Origin: Gammaproteobacteria bacterium
Lineage (GTDB): Bacteria > Pseudomonadota > Gammaproteobacteria > Pseudomonadales > Azotimanducaceae_A
Direction: 5' to 3'
Assembly: GCA_012960755.1 (NCBI GenBank)
Contig: DUAT01000039.1
Span: 64,864 to 128,863, forward strand
Length of the DNA: 64,000 bases
Made by a program: the position numbers and the translations under genes. Positions 1 through 8,196 of this stretch are shown piece by piece; position 1 is the stretch's first letter, and each line of letters starts with the position of its first letter. The notes below the pieces were generated by a model. That model saw only the letters and a list, made by a program, of their open reading frames with translations, was not told the DNA's origin and made no database searches.

Positions 1-1713
1 ATCTGCGTACTTACCTGCTTCCAGACTCCCGATCTCGTGATCAGAATGACACTGCCAGGCGGCGTCAATCGTCATGGCCCTTATCGCCGTCTTAACATCA
101 ATGCACTCTGCTTCTGCCAGAATTGATTCCGGCTCACGCCACATTTTTCTGGTCACCGCATTCTCGATGCATCGGAGCGGTCCCATCTCAGTCACGGGTT
201 CATCGGAGTGCAGGGTCCAGCGAATGCCTTTGGCTTCACACGCTGCTGTTCTGTCGAGCAGGCATGCCTTGGATTCACCAAATATCCTGTCCCGCATTGC
301 CTGACCCCAGTAATAAACATGGCCTATTAAAAAACTGGGCGACAGACCAAGCTTAGCAATTCTGTCGATTTGCTCATCGTGTAAAATGGAACAGTGCTCA
401 ATGCGATAGGGTCCTCTTGAAAGCAACCCCAAAGCATCGGCAGCTTCAAAAGCATCCAGTACATTATCAATTGCCTGGTCGCCATTGGCATGGACCGCAA
501 TGGGCCAGCCTTTTTCAGCGCGGTCGATGACCATTTGCTTTAGATCCGCTGCCTCAACATATGCGACACCCTTATTTTCAGAGTACAAATAGGGTTCTCT
601 TTGTAATCCGGAGAAGCCCTGGTTGGAGCCATCAGAGACAATCTTCCACGCGGTTGCCCTGACAAGCTCGTCCCCGTCGCCATATTGCACGCCATGTTCG
701 TCCCATTTTTCCTGTATGGCATAGCTGAGTGAGTATCGAAGCCTGGTTGTCATTTTGCCTGACGCAGACAATGCATCGTAGAGATCCAGTTCCTGAACTC
801 CACGACTTAAACCGGTGCCCTGGTCACAGAATGTGGTGATCCCCACTTCATTGGCGCGGGCACAGACGTTCAGGCAGGCCTCGGCCAAATCGTATTGCTG
901 TTGCGCGGGATTGTGCTTTGCTACGCTCCCCATAGCACGGCCACCTTGCAAAACACCATTGGGTGATCCGTCTTCGTCCCGGCCAAAAGAGGAGCCGGGG
1001 AAATCTTCCGTCTCAGCATGGATGCCCGCGGCTTCCAGCGCACGGCTGTTGCAGTAGGCAAAGTGCAAAGATGCGTTGTAAACAAAAACCGGCCTTGTTG
1101 TTGAAACGGTGTCGAGCATTTGCCGTGTCAATTCTCCCGGACCCTCCTGCAAGGACGGATCAAACTGTCGCGCCATAATCCATTCGTTAGATTCGTTCAG
1201 GCCAGCCAGCTCTCTTAGTCGTGTCAACGCTTTCTCGATGGTTGAGTATCTGAAGGGGCCGACGTTCTCGAAATGTCCTATGGTCGCAATAGCGAGAAAA
1301 TGCATATGCGGCTCAATAAATCCCGGTAATATTGTTTTACCAGCGCAGTCAATCACCTCAACGTCTTCTGCGTATTCGTTTTTTAATTTGTCGTTCGTCC
1401 CCGTGGAGAGGATTTTGCCATTTTTTATGGCTAGTGCTTCTACGGTGGAGAAATTGTCGTCAACCGTATAGATCCTGGCGTTTACAAACAGCTGGGTTTT
1501 ACTGCTGACGGGGGGCAAAGAACGCTGGCAAGCCCTGCTTCGCCAATAGCCTGCATCAGCGAGATCGGCATCCTTAACATGCATGCAGTCATTGAGCTCT
1601 CGTATCACCGGAGCACAGCATGCACAGGGAGCATGCCAGTTCTCGTGTATTGCTGGTTGCCAGATGCCATTCCGGGAGAAAGGTATAGCGCCTTTGGAGT
1701 TATCTTTTAACAT
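1..1713 (-). CDS. Amidohydrolase 3 / YtcJ-like metal-dependent hydrolase, 3' end outside window
   Basis: The frame is open from an ATG at 1713 to base 1, giving 571 residues with the C-terminus missing. Residues ~73-570 look like an amidohydrolase-3 (YtcJ-like) enzyme. There is a small N-terminal beta domain, then the metal-binding motif PHMHF near residues 135-139, a later VHANGD segment, an RIEHC segment and a late HSDEP segment carrying the usual catalytic Asp. The family hydrolyses C-N bonds (amides, formamides); the substrate cannot be read from sequence. The first ~70 residues are not part of the usual fold and carry a cysteine cluster (CACC near 30-33, further Cys near 43 and 62). The start overlaps the stop of the upstream isomerase gene by one base (TAATG), so translation is probably coupled. 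It is the last visible gene of a leftward run that begins with the MarR-GNAT gene. Confidence 0.85.
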   Translation of the reverse strand, partial: MLKDNSKGAIPFSRNGIWQPAIHENWHAPCACCAPVIRELNDCMHVKDADLADAGYWRSRACQRSLPPVSSKTQLFVNARIYTVDDNFSTVEALAIKNGKILSTGTNDKLKNEYAEDVEVIDCAGKTILPGFIEPHMHFLAIATIGHFENVGPFRYSTIEKALTRLRELAGLNESNEWIMARQFDPSLQEGPGELTRQMLDTVSTTRPVFVYNASLHFAYCNSRALEAAGIHAETEDFPGSSFGRDEDGSPNGVLQGGRAMGSVAKHNPAQQQYDLAEACLNVCARANEVGITTFCDQGTGLSRGVQELDLYDALSASGKMTTRLRYSLSYAIQEKWDEHGVQYGDGDELVRATAWKIVSDGSNQGFSGLQREPYLYSENKGVAYVEAADLKQMVIDRAEKGWPIAVHANGDQAIDNVLDAFEAADALGLLSRGPYRIEHCSILHDEQIDRIAKLGLSPSFLIGHVYYWGQAMRDRIFGESKACLLDRTAACEAKGIRWTLHSDEPVTEMGPLRCIENAVTRKMWREPESILAEAECIDVKTAIRAMTIDAAWQCHSDHEIGSLEAGKYAD

Positions 1714-2348
1714 TAGTTTTGATCTTTTAGATCCTGTCGGACCCTTGTCCCATTGCTATCTGATCCGTTAGCCAGATGATCTTCGATAAATTCCATCCGG
1801 TCCTTGCCCCAATAGATTTCGCCCTCGATAACCATTGTGGGTGCGCCGAATATGCCTTCTTCCAGGGCTGTATTGGTTGAATTGATCAGGGCCTGTCGTA
1901 TGCCGGGACTTTCGCAGCAGGATTCAAACTCATCCGGGTCAACGTCGAGGGTTGCCGCGATACCGCGAAGGGTATCGTACTCGCCAATAGTGCCCACATT
2001 GTTTTCCCAATAGGCTGCAAAGATTGCATCGATATAGTCTTCTTCTTTATCCCACCGCCGCATGGCAATGGCGCCTTTCAATGCCCGGCTGGTTTTAATC
2101 GGGAAGTTATCAGGAACCCTGAATGGCAGATCGTACCGTTTAGCCCAGCGATTAAGGTCTGCCCCCCGGTTGCGCATTTTCGCTTTCGGTTCATCCATGA
2201 GTACATAGTTATTGGACTGGAAGACAAAACCCAGGTTGAAAGGATGCCAGGTGAGAGTTGCATGGTGGCGAGCCGCGATGGGTTTTATCAGTTTCAGCGC
2301 AAAGTATGAATTGGTACTGCCAACATCCCAATAGAAGTCAATATTCAC
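1713..2348 (-). CDS. 2-hydroxychromene-2-carboxylate isomerase-like (DsbA/kappa-GST family)
   Basis: The 211-residue protein has the thioredoxin-fold/DsbA-like architecture of HCCA isomerases and kappa-class glutathione transferases. It opens with a FYWDVGSTNSY segment whose Ser corresponds to the glutathione-contacting serine, has an all-helical middle, and ends with a GAPTMVI segment that is the cis-Pro loop of the fold. NahD-type relatives isomerise 2-hydroxychromene-2-carboxylate in naphthalene breakdown, but many members act on unknown glutathione-dependent substrates, so only the family is claimed. The start is GTG, inside the GTGA overlap with the Nudix gene upstream; the stop overlaps the amidohydrolase start. 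This packing supports one operon. Confidence 0.85.
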   Translation of the reverse strand: MNIDFYWDVGSTNSYFALKLIKPIAARHHATLTWHPFNLGFVFQSNNYVLMDEPKAKMRNRGADLNRWAKRYDLPFRVPDNFPIKTSRALKGAIAMRRWDKEEDYIDAIFAAYWENNVGTIGEYDTLRGIAATLDVDPDEFESCCESPGIRQALINSTNTALEEGIFGAPTMVIEGEIYWGKDRMEFIEDHLANGSDSNGTRVRQDLKDQN

Positions 2349-2821
2349 GTTATGCCCTCACCCCCGGATATCCAGCCAAGGTAGGAATCCAGTTCACCCT
2401 GCACCGACTTCGACATTTTAGCAGCACCCGCGCTACGTTGTTCTGCGACCTTGATACTTTCATCGGAAAAGTACTTGTCGCGATAGGCCTGCGGGGATAA
2501 CCAGCGAAAACCCTCGTGCTCGTGGCTAAGTGTTACCTCACCTGCAGTATAATCAGCCGCATAAGCAACCAGAAACATATCGTGGTCGTAGGCAAACATG
2601 GGCGTGACCGCTATCAATTGCATCGGGCCATCGACCTGCAGACCGGTCTCTTCCATCAACTCCCGGCGGGCGCACTCTTCGGTGGTTTCACCTTCATCCA
2701 GTCCACCACCGGGAATGTACCAGGAACCTCTGGCAGCTCCGCCAGCTCGTTTCAGGATTAGAATATCACCGTCATTATTTCGCAGATAGACCGACGTCCC
2801 GATACCATATAATTTCGCCAT
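2345..2821 (-). CDS. Nudix hydrolase
   Basis: The Nudix box (GX5EX7REUXEEXGU) is complete at about residues 38-60, with the RELMEETG core and the upstream IPGGG, so this is a functional-looking nucleoside-diphosphate-X pyrophosphohydrolase of 158 residues. The substrate cannot be assigned. I chose the ATG at 2821 because AGGA and GGGAG motifs precede it; a TTG at 2860 would add 13 residues but has no comparable ribosome site. It is the second gene of the leftward run, 58+ bases after the MarR-GNAT gene, and overlaps the isomerase by four bases (GTGA). Confidence 0.88.
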   Translation of the reverse strand: MAKLYGIGTSVYLRNNDGDILILKRAGGAARGSWYIPGGGLDEGETTEECARRELMEETGLQVDGPMQLIAVTPMFAYDHDMFLVAYAADYTAGEVTLSHEHEGFRWLSPQAYRDKYFSDESIKVAEQRSAGAAKMSKSVQGELDSYLGWISGGEGIT

Positions 2822-2918
2822 TTCTCCCTGTCCTGCCAATTCGCCCGTGGTGGCGTTCAAAATACCACGATACCCGCTCTGAGCTAAACCTTTGGATCAT
2901 CCTGAGTTCCCTGGTTGC

Positions 2919-3872
2919 TTACAGGGTGAGTTCCATATACACATCTGCCCTGGAGTAGTCTGAATCCCAGGGCGAAGGTTTCCTGACAAAACCCAGATTT
3001 TTGTATAAGCCCAGGGCTGGTGCCAGTCGCGAGTTGGTTTCAAGATAGAGCTTTTTGAAACCCAGTTCCCGTGCCCGTTTGAGGCTCGCATGAGCCAGCA
3101 ACTTACCGACCCCCTTGCCTCGTGCCAACTTGTCCACTCCCATCTTTGCTAATTCGCCCAGGCCGTCACCACGGTTTATCAGCGCACAGGTACCCAACAC
3201 CACGCCTGATCCCCGTTCGATGCCAAACAGGATGTCACCGCCGGATTCAATCACATACTGCTGCGGATGATCGAGCGCTTTTTTATCCATCTCTTCCATT
3301 ACAAAGTACTCCATGATCCATGCTTCGTTAATACGTTTGAAATCAACCGAATACCGGGATTGAAAGGAGGATATTTCAATCTTGTCAGACCCGGGTTGAT
3401 GCCTTTCCAGGAAACGCTGATGGAATGATTTGGTATCCAATGCCCGTTCAATGGTTTCTATGTATCCCAGAAAGTCCACCTGGGTTTCATCCATCAGTTC
3501 CTGCAATGCGCCGTTAATGTCAAACCAGACATTCTGCAGTTCACCGTGATGCTGCTTGCCAATTACTGTCAGCGCCAGAACTCTTTTACGCTTGTCACTG
3601 GTGTCTTTATAAGCTGCGACGATGCCTGCCTTGATCATCTCTTTCGCAATCTGGTTAACAGATGGATGAGTAATACCCAGCCCGCGCGCAATCTCGGTTA
3701 CGGGGCTGGGACCATGCTCACTCAGGTAGTAGTAAACAGGAAACCACTTGGGTTCAAAAGCAAGACCGGCATCCCGATAAACGCGAACACCATCCTGCAT
3801 CAACTGCTCCGACAACCTTTTCAGGCGACTGCCCAGCGCCAGGGCGCCCAGATCTCTTAACGTGTCCATCAT
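2919..3872 (-). CDS. MarR-family regulator fused to GNAT acetyltransferase
   Basis: The 317-residue protein has two domains. Residues ~30-140 form a MarR-type winged helix, with GLGITHPSVNQIAKEM as the recognition region and a DKRKRVLALT wing. Residues ~165-317 form a GNAT N-acetyltransferase domain, with the acetyl-CoA loop at LARGKGVGKLL and the LYLETNSRLAPALGLYKNLGF strand-helix region. This fusion is a known bacterial architecture; the acetyl acceptor is usually unknown. The gene is divergent from a TauD-type dioxygenase and heads the run Nudix-isomerase-amidohydrolase. Two adjacent perfect palindromes lie 21-54 bases upstream of its start, which suggests autoregulation. Confidence 0.9.
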   Translation of the reverse strand: MMDTLRDLGALALGSRLKRLSEQLMQDGVRVYRDAGLAFEPKWFPVYYYLSEHGPSPVTEIARGLGITHPSVNQIAKEMIKAGIVAAYKDTSDKRKRVLALTVIGKQHHGELQNVWFDINGALQELMDETQVDFLGYIETIERALDTKSFHQRFLERHQPGSDKIEISSFQSRYSVDFKRINEAWIMEYFVMEEMDKKALDHPQQYVIESGGDILFGIERGSGVVLGTCALINRGDGLGELAKMGVDKLARGKGVGKLLAHASLKRARELGFKKLYLETNSRLAPALGLYKNLGFVRKPSPWDSDYSRADVYMELTL

Positions 3873-3893
3873 TTCACCTCAAAGTGAGCATTT

Positions 3894-3926
3894 GTATATG
3901 TTTTCATATACGTAGCCAACTACGTA
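3894..3926. promoter_or_regulatory. Twin palindromes, probable MarR-type operators
   Basis: Two perfect inverted repeats with the same geometry (7-bp arms, 4-bp spacer) lie side by side: GTATATG-TTTT-CATATAC at 3894-3911 and TACGTAG-CCAA-CTACGTA at 3909-3926. They share three bases, and their centres are 15 bp apart. MarR dimers bind 16-20 bp palindromes close to their own start, and this pair lies in the gap between the MarR-GNAT gene and the dioxygenase gene. The binding protein is inferred from position. Confidence 0.6.
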
Positions 3927-4053
3927 TTTTAGTATCGGGAAAGCTTAAATTTCAAGGCTTTCGTGGTTTGATTCCAAAAACCTGGCAATTAGTGAACTTT
4001 CATTACACTCCTGGTTTGAGCGATCAACGTTCCCCAACAAAGTCTTATCCTTT

Positions 4054-4085
4054 TCTTACCAGATGTCTTACCAGATGTCTTACCA
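4054..4085. repeat. 12-bp tandem repeat, 2.7 copies
   Basis: TCTTACCAGATG is repeated twice exactly (4054-4065, 4066-4077), followed by a partial third copy TCTTACCA to 4085. It lies 34 bases before the GTG start of the dioxygenase gene, within its promoter or leader. The cause could be replication slippage; a regulatory role is not shown. Confidence 0.7.
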
Positions 4086-4118
4086 TAGCTAGTACAGTTC
4101 TTTTGAGATGGGTCAGTT

Positions 4119-4964
4119 GTGAGCAATTTTGAGATAAAACCAATCGCCAATTCACTGGGTGCCGAGGTTCTGGGCCTGAATCTGGGCCAGCCATTGAGCC
4201 CAGCAACCGAAGAGGAACTGCAACAGGCCTTTCTCGATTATCTGGTTCTGTGTTTCCGGGATCAGCATTTCAACCCGAAGGGGCTGCTGCAACTGACCCA
4301 GCGGTTGGGGGGTGCTGGTGAGACGCCATATCTCACAGGCTTGAGTGAGTATCCTGACGTAGTCCCTGTTATTAAAGAGGTAGGAGAGAAGTCAGCGCTT
4401 ACTTTCGGTGCAGGCTGGCATACGGATTTTACGTTTCAGGAACACCCGCCCAGCCGAACCCTGCTGTATGCAGTTGATGTACCCGAAACCGGTGGCGATA
4501 CCCTGTACTGCAACCTCTACCAGGCTTATGAAGCACTTTCACATGGCATGCAACAAATGCTTGAAGGTCTGACGGCCATTCACAGCGCCGTACGATCATA
4601 CGGTCCGGACGCAACCCTGAAGGACCGTATGGAGAATATGACTATCGTTAACGATGAATCAGAACCAAATTTAATGGAACATCCAGTGATTCGAACTCAT
4701 CCGGATACGGGACGGAAGGCGTTGTGGGTGAACCCGGTCTACACCATCAGGTTCAAGGATATGACCGAAACAGAAAGTGCGCCGATTTTAAAGTACGTGA
4801 ACGATCTGGCAGTCTCCAGCGAATTCACCTGTCGCGTCAAATGGCAGCCCGGATCCCTGACAATGTGGGATAATCGCTGTACACAACATTGCGCGACATC
4901 CGACTACCAGGGGCAACGAAGAGAGATGTTGAGAACCACTGTGGCCGGTGACCGACCTTATTAG
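4119..4964 (+). CDS. TauD/TfdA-family Fe(II)/2-oxoglutarate dioxygenase
   Basis: This 281-residue protein has the complete facial triad of the family: His101 and Asp103 in GWHTDFTF, and a distal His257 in WDNRCTQHCA, followed by the 2-oxoglutarate-binding Arg near 267-268. The family hydroxylates taurine, 2,4-D, alkylsulfates and related compounds, with 2-oxoglutarate as co-substrate. The primary substrate cannot be named here. The start is GTG at 4119; the nearest upstream ATG runs into a stop. It is divergent from the MarR-GNAT gene, whose product may control it through the palindromes at 3894-3926. Confidence 0.9.
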   Translation: MSNFEIKPIANSLGAEVLGLNLGQPLSPATEEELQQAFLDYLVLCFRDQHFNPKGLLQLTQRLGGAGETPYLTGLSEYPDVVPVIKEVGEKSALTFGAGWHTDFTFQEHPPSRTLLYAVDVPETGGDTLYCNLYQAYEALSHGMQQMLEGLTAIHSAVRSYGPDATLKDRMENMTIVNDESEPNLMEHPVIRTHPDTGRKALWVNPVYTIRFKDMTETESAPILKYVNDLAVSSEFTCRVKWQPGSLTMWDNRCTQHCATSDYQGQRREMLRTTVAGDRPY

Positions 4965-5004
4965 TGGTTCTGCCCAGGACAGAAAACCCTTCCAGGGTTA
5001 AAAA

Positions 5005-5190
5005 TTAGAAAAGGCAGTGCTTTGCAAAATCGGTCGCCTCGTTGGCGGTCCAATCACCTTTGGGCTTCTCTTTCATATTGTCGCACCAGCGGTCGCTGCC
5101 AACTTCCACACACCCGATCAATGCCGTTAACACCATCACGGACACGAATATCTTTATCCCGGATCTCAAAATGTACATAGATTTACTCAC
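5005..5190 (-). CDS. DUF3012 small lipoprotein
   Basis: The 61-residue product starts with a hydrophobic signal and a lipobox ending LTALIGC, so it should be a lipid-anchored envelope protein. The mature part has the DUF3012 pattern: EVG, a WC pair, DNMKEKPKGDW, TANEA, and a C-terminal KHC. The function of DUF3012 is unknown. The GTG at 5190 overlaps the stop of the upstream small gene (GTGA); an internal ATG four codons later is the alternative start. Confidence 0.85.
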   Translation of the reverse strand: MSKSMYILRSGIKIFVSVMVLTALIGCVEVGSDRWCDNMKEKPKGDWTANEATDFAKHCLF

Positions 5191-5351
5191 TTCTTTTTCT
5201 TTCTGCGGCGGCGTTTCTTCGGCTTGGGCTCGCTGTCTGCGCGGGCAACCCGAAAGGCTTTCCTGATATCGGCTATCTTTTTGTCCTGGCGTTTAAACGC
5301 ATGCGGTCGTTTTGCATCATCAAAGCCAATTACATTATCATTTGCCATCAT
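5187..5351 (-). CDS. Small highly basic protein, function unknown
   Basis: This 54-codon frame begins ATG ATG (5351 or 5348). It encodes a polar N-terminus with an FDDAKRPHAFKRQDKK segment, an amphipathic middle, and a C-terminal tail made almost only of Lys and Arg. The charge suggests nucleic-acid or ribosome binding, but this is inference. Support for it being real: the stop is embedded in a GTGA overlap with the DUF3012 lipoprotein start, the codon use is not random, and the reading frame carries no stop across its length. No family name is claimed. Confidence 0.6.
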   Translation of the reverse strand: MMANDNVIGFDDAKRPHAFKRQDKKIADIRKAFRVARADSEPKPKKRRRRKKKK

Positions 5352-5523
5352 ATCACTCGTTTTTTAACGACGTCTGTCAGAAAAGACCGGTCGGTTTACA
5401 TTCCCATGCTAGACTTATACCATGCGCATCTTGAAATGCCGACCCGAACCTCATACGCAGGACTCATACGCAAGAGCAAGCCTGCGATCCACACAATCCA
5501 GACCTCGTTAAAAAAATTGAATC

Positions 5524-6339
5524 GTGCTTAAAAACATCTCAGATCGTATCCCCGTGCTCCTCATTTTCTCGTTGACATTACTGGATTTCATTGTTTTCTT
5601 CAGCGTCGACGATTTCTGGTTCCTGCTCGGATATTTCGTGCTGATGCTGGTTCCAAAAGGTAGTATTTGCGCCTGGAATCATCACCACCAGCACACCCTG
5701 ACTTACCAATGGATGCCACTAAATCGCCTCCTTGAAATGAGCTACGCGTTCCACACAGGTGTCACGACGAATCTGTGGCTATTGCACCATGTGCTGGGTC
5801 ATCATCATCACTATCTCGACCAGTCCAAAGATGAAAGTCGCTGGATGCGCAAAGACGGCACGACCATGGGTGTCGTCGAATACACACTCAATGTTGCCTT
5901 GACCGCCTATTACCGGGGTTATCAAGTAGGAAAACGCTACCCGAAACATTACCGGGTACATCTGCTTTACACCGTTATCACCTTTACCTTGCTGGCAATT
6001 CTGACCTGGTTCAAACCCTTGCAAAGCCTGATGGTGTTCGTGTTGCCAATGATTACCGGGCTGCTGATTACGGCCTGGGCAACTTATGACCATCATGCCG
6101 GATTGTATGAAAAAGAGGATCATTTCAAGGCTTCGTATAATAATCTCAACCCGATCTTCAATTTTATGACGGGAAATCTCGGTTACCATACGGCCCACCA
6201 CTACAAACAAGGTCTGCACTGGTCCGAGTTACCGGCATTACACGAGACGATTAAACACAAGATCCCTGACAATCTGTATTTCAGTTCAGTCTGGGACATG
6301 GCCTACAAAGGCATCTATCATTTGCTACGCTGGAACTAA
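5524..6339 (+). CDS. Membrane fatty-acid desaturase-like di-iron protein
   Basis: The 271-residue integral membrane protein has the three histidine clusters of the desaturase/hydroxylase superfamily: HHHQH near residues 53-57, HHVLGHHHH near 88-96 and YHTAHH near 225-230. Hydrophobic segments lie between them. Such enzymes use a di-iron centre to desaturate or hydroxylate acyl chains or related lipids. The sequence does not decide between a fatty-acyl desaturase and a carotenoid- or alkane-type hydroxylase. The start is GTG at 5524. It stands alone between the divergent small-gene pair and the MITE-like element. Confidence 0.85.
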   Translation: MLKNISDRIPVLLIFSLTLLDFIVFFSVDDFWFLLGYFVLMLVPKGSICAWNHHHQHTLTYQWMPLNRLLEMSYAFHTGVTTNLWLLHHVLGHHHHYLDQSKDESRWMRKDGTTMGVVEYTLNVALTAYYRGYQVGKRYPKHYRVHLLYTVITFTLLAILTWFKPLQSLMVFVLPMITGLLITAWATYDHHAGLYEKEDHFKASYNNLNPIFNFMTGNLGYHTAHHYKQGLHWSELPALHETIKHKIPDNLYFSSVWDMAYKGIYHLLRWN

Positions 6340-6430
6340 TCAGCACTGATCTGACGCAACCAATACTGGGATCGCCGTTTTCAAGACTCAACTTGCGACA
6401 CGGTTAGGCTCCACCGATGTCACCTGGTTA

Positions 6431-6565
6431 GTTCCTGTCCGGAAAGTCATGTATTTCGAACAATTCATGCGACTGATTAACATAGTTAGTTTATGAATCA
6501 ATCACATATAGAATGAAGGGCGGGGCCGAGGTATAACACTCACAGTTCTATTTCCGGACAAGAAC
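6431..6565. mobile_element. MITE-like repeat, copy A, with 6-bp target duplication
   Basis: This 135-bp non-coding element is bounded by terminal inverted repeats GTTCCTGTCCGGAAA (6431-6445) and TTTCCGGACAAGAAC (6551-6565), which match at 14 of 15 positions. It is flanked by a perfect direct repeat TGGTTA (6425-6430 and 6566-6571), which is the mark of transposition. Its reverse complement aligns along its whole length with the element at 25989-26121, and the ends are best conserved. It encodes nothing, so it must have moved with a transposase supplied elsewhere. It ends 50 bases before the thioesterase gene and may supply promoter sequence. Confidence 0.85.
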
Positions 6566-6615
6566 TGGTTAATGTATTATCAAAACCAGGTTTTATCACA
6601 GATAAGAGATGTTGT

Positions 6616-7017
6616 ATGAGCGAAATCAGATCTGACGCCAATACATGTTTTGTTTGCGGACCTGCCAACCCCATTGGTTTAAAACTCATATTTCGTCTGG
6701 AGGATGATGTCTGCAGGTCAGAATTCACGCCTGCTGACATTCACTGTGGATATGATGGTGTCACCCATGGCGGCATTATCTTCAGCACCCTCGACGATGT
6801 CATGGCGAACTGGATTTATCTGAAAGGGATTCGTGCCTTCACCGCGAAGTGCGATATTCGATACAAGCAGTCGCTGCCGACAGGTACTCCGGTTTTGCTG
6901 GAAGGACATTGCCTCAAGCAAAAACGTCGCCTGATTGTGATGCAGGGTAAAATGATCAGGGTAGATAACAACCAGCTGGTAGCTGAGACAGAGGCCAGTT
7001 TCATGGCCGATGACTGA
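6616..7017 (+). CDS. PaaI-type hotdog thioesterase with CxxCG motif
   Basis: The 133-residue protein is a single hotdog domain. A CFVCGPANPIG segment (Cys11 and Cys14) at the N-terminus is typical of a PaaI-related subgroup. The central helix carries THGGIIFSTLDD, including the acidic catalytic position. Such proteins hydrolyse acyl-CoA thioesters. The substrate is not readable. It is a single gene downstream of the MITE-like element and converges on the lytic transglycosylase gene. Confidence 0.85.
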   Translation: MSEIRSDANTCFVCGPANPIGLKLIFRLEDDVCRSEFTPADIHCGYDGVTHGGIIFSTLDDVMANWIYLKGIRAFTAKCDIRYKQSLPTGTPVLLEGHCLKQKRRLIVMQGKMIRVDNNQLVAETEASFMADD

Positions 7018-7079
7018 ACAGGCTGCTGAAAAACCCCTGATAAGCGATATTGACGGAAGCGACATTAACCTGAAACAAG

Positions 7080-8111
7080 TCAGCCGCTAATTTCATCCGC
7101 CATCAATCCGATGGATACTGCGTACTTGTTGGCGCAATTGTAAGACAGGATCTTGCCAAAGTTAGGGCCTACAAGATAAGCCCTGTCCTCACCGGCATCC
7201 GGGATGACCATGGCGAACTCCATGTCATCTCCCGGATCACCGTCGAACTCAACTCCCATCTTTTTCCACTCCTGCACCGAAATCACCCGGGTGTGATGAC
7301 GGTAAGCCCTGCAACCGCTGCGGACCTTCTCGGGGCGCAGCAAATCGAAATCGTGAGTTTGAGTCAGGTTCACACTCAGCCCCCAGATTTCACCTCGCCG
7401 CCAACGGTGTTTCTTCAGGTAATTGGCAATCGATGCCCACACATCCTGCTGACTGTTCCAGATGTTTTTCTTCCCGTCGCCATCAAAATCCTGCGCATAG
7501 TTCAAAAAACTGGACGGCATGAACTGATTCTGGCCCATCGCACCAGCCCAGCCGCCAACAAACTGTTCCGAGGAGATATGCCCTTCATCCAGAATCTGCA
7601 GCGCATTAAACAATTCCCGGGTAAAAAAAGTTGAACGTCGGGGATCATGACCGAGGGTCGCCAGGGAGCGAACAATCGAGTACTTGCCCTGGTATTTTCC
7701 AAAGTTAGACTCCAGTCCCCAAAACGCCAGCAGATACTGGGCGTCAACATCATATGCCAGTGCAATTTCCTCAAGAGTTTCCTTCTCGTCCTGATAGAAC
7801 AGGCGGGCTGTCAGGATTCGATACGGCGTCACGCGTGCTGTGAGATATTCTTCAAAAGTCTGGACAAATTCGGGCTGCTTTCGATCGAACCTCAGAACTC
7901 TGGGGTCAGGTTCTAAATTCTCCAGTGTCCGGAGTGTCGATTCGCTAAAACCTCTTTCCCGGGCTTGTTGACGAATATCTGTGAGCCAGTCTTCGAAGGA
8001 AACCGCTTCAACATCTGAACCGATAGCCAGCAAGACAACTAAAGCAATACTGCAAAAAAACAAACCCCGAATAAAAAACCTCTTTACCGCCATCACCACC
8101 ACAAGTCTCAT
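7080..8111 (-). CDS. MltB-family lytic murein transglycosylase
   Basis: The 343-residue exported protein has a hydrophobic signal at residues ~11-31. The SLT_2/MltB catalytic domain follows: the catalytic Glu134 lies in FWGLESNFGKY, followed by SLATLG, a GGWAGAMGQNQFMPSSF core and a YAQDFDGDGKKNIW segment. The enzyme cleaves the MurNAc-GlcNAc bond of peptidoglycan with 1,6-anhydro ring formation in the periplasm. There is no Cys lipobox, so it is soluble or signal-anchored rather than a lipoprotein like MltB proper. A second ATG at 8093 is a possible start. Confidence 0.92.
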   Translation of the reverse strand: MRLVVVMAVKRFFIRGLFFCSIALVVLLAIGSDVEAVSFEDWLTDIRQQARERGFSESTLRTLENLEPDPRVLRFDRKQPEFVQTFEEYLTARVTPYRILTARLFYQDEKETLEEIALAYDVDAQYLLAFWGLESNFGKYQGKYSIVRSLATLGHDPRRSTFFTRELFNALQILDEGHISSEQFVGGWAGAMGQNQFMPSSFLNYAQDFDGDGKKNIWNSQQDVWASIANYLKKHRWRRGEIWGLSVNLTQTHDFDLLRPEKVRSGCRAYRHHTRVISVQEWKKMGVEFDGDPGDDMEFAMVIPDAGEDRAYLVGPNFGKILSYNCANKYAVSIGLMADEISG

Positions 8112-8196
8112 GTCCTCCCTAACCTACATATGATAACCCAGAGCCGCTAAAAAAAGGCTCACTCCTGTCGTGATATAGTCTGTGAATGTTCAATGA

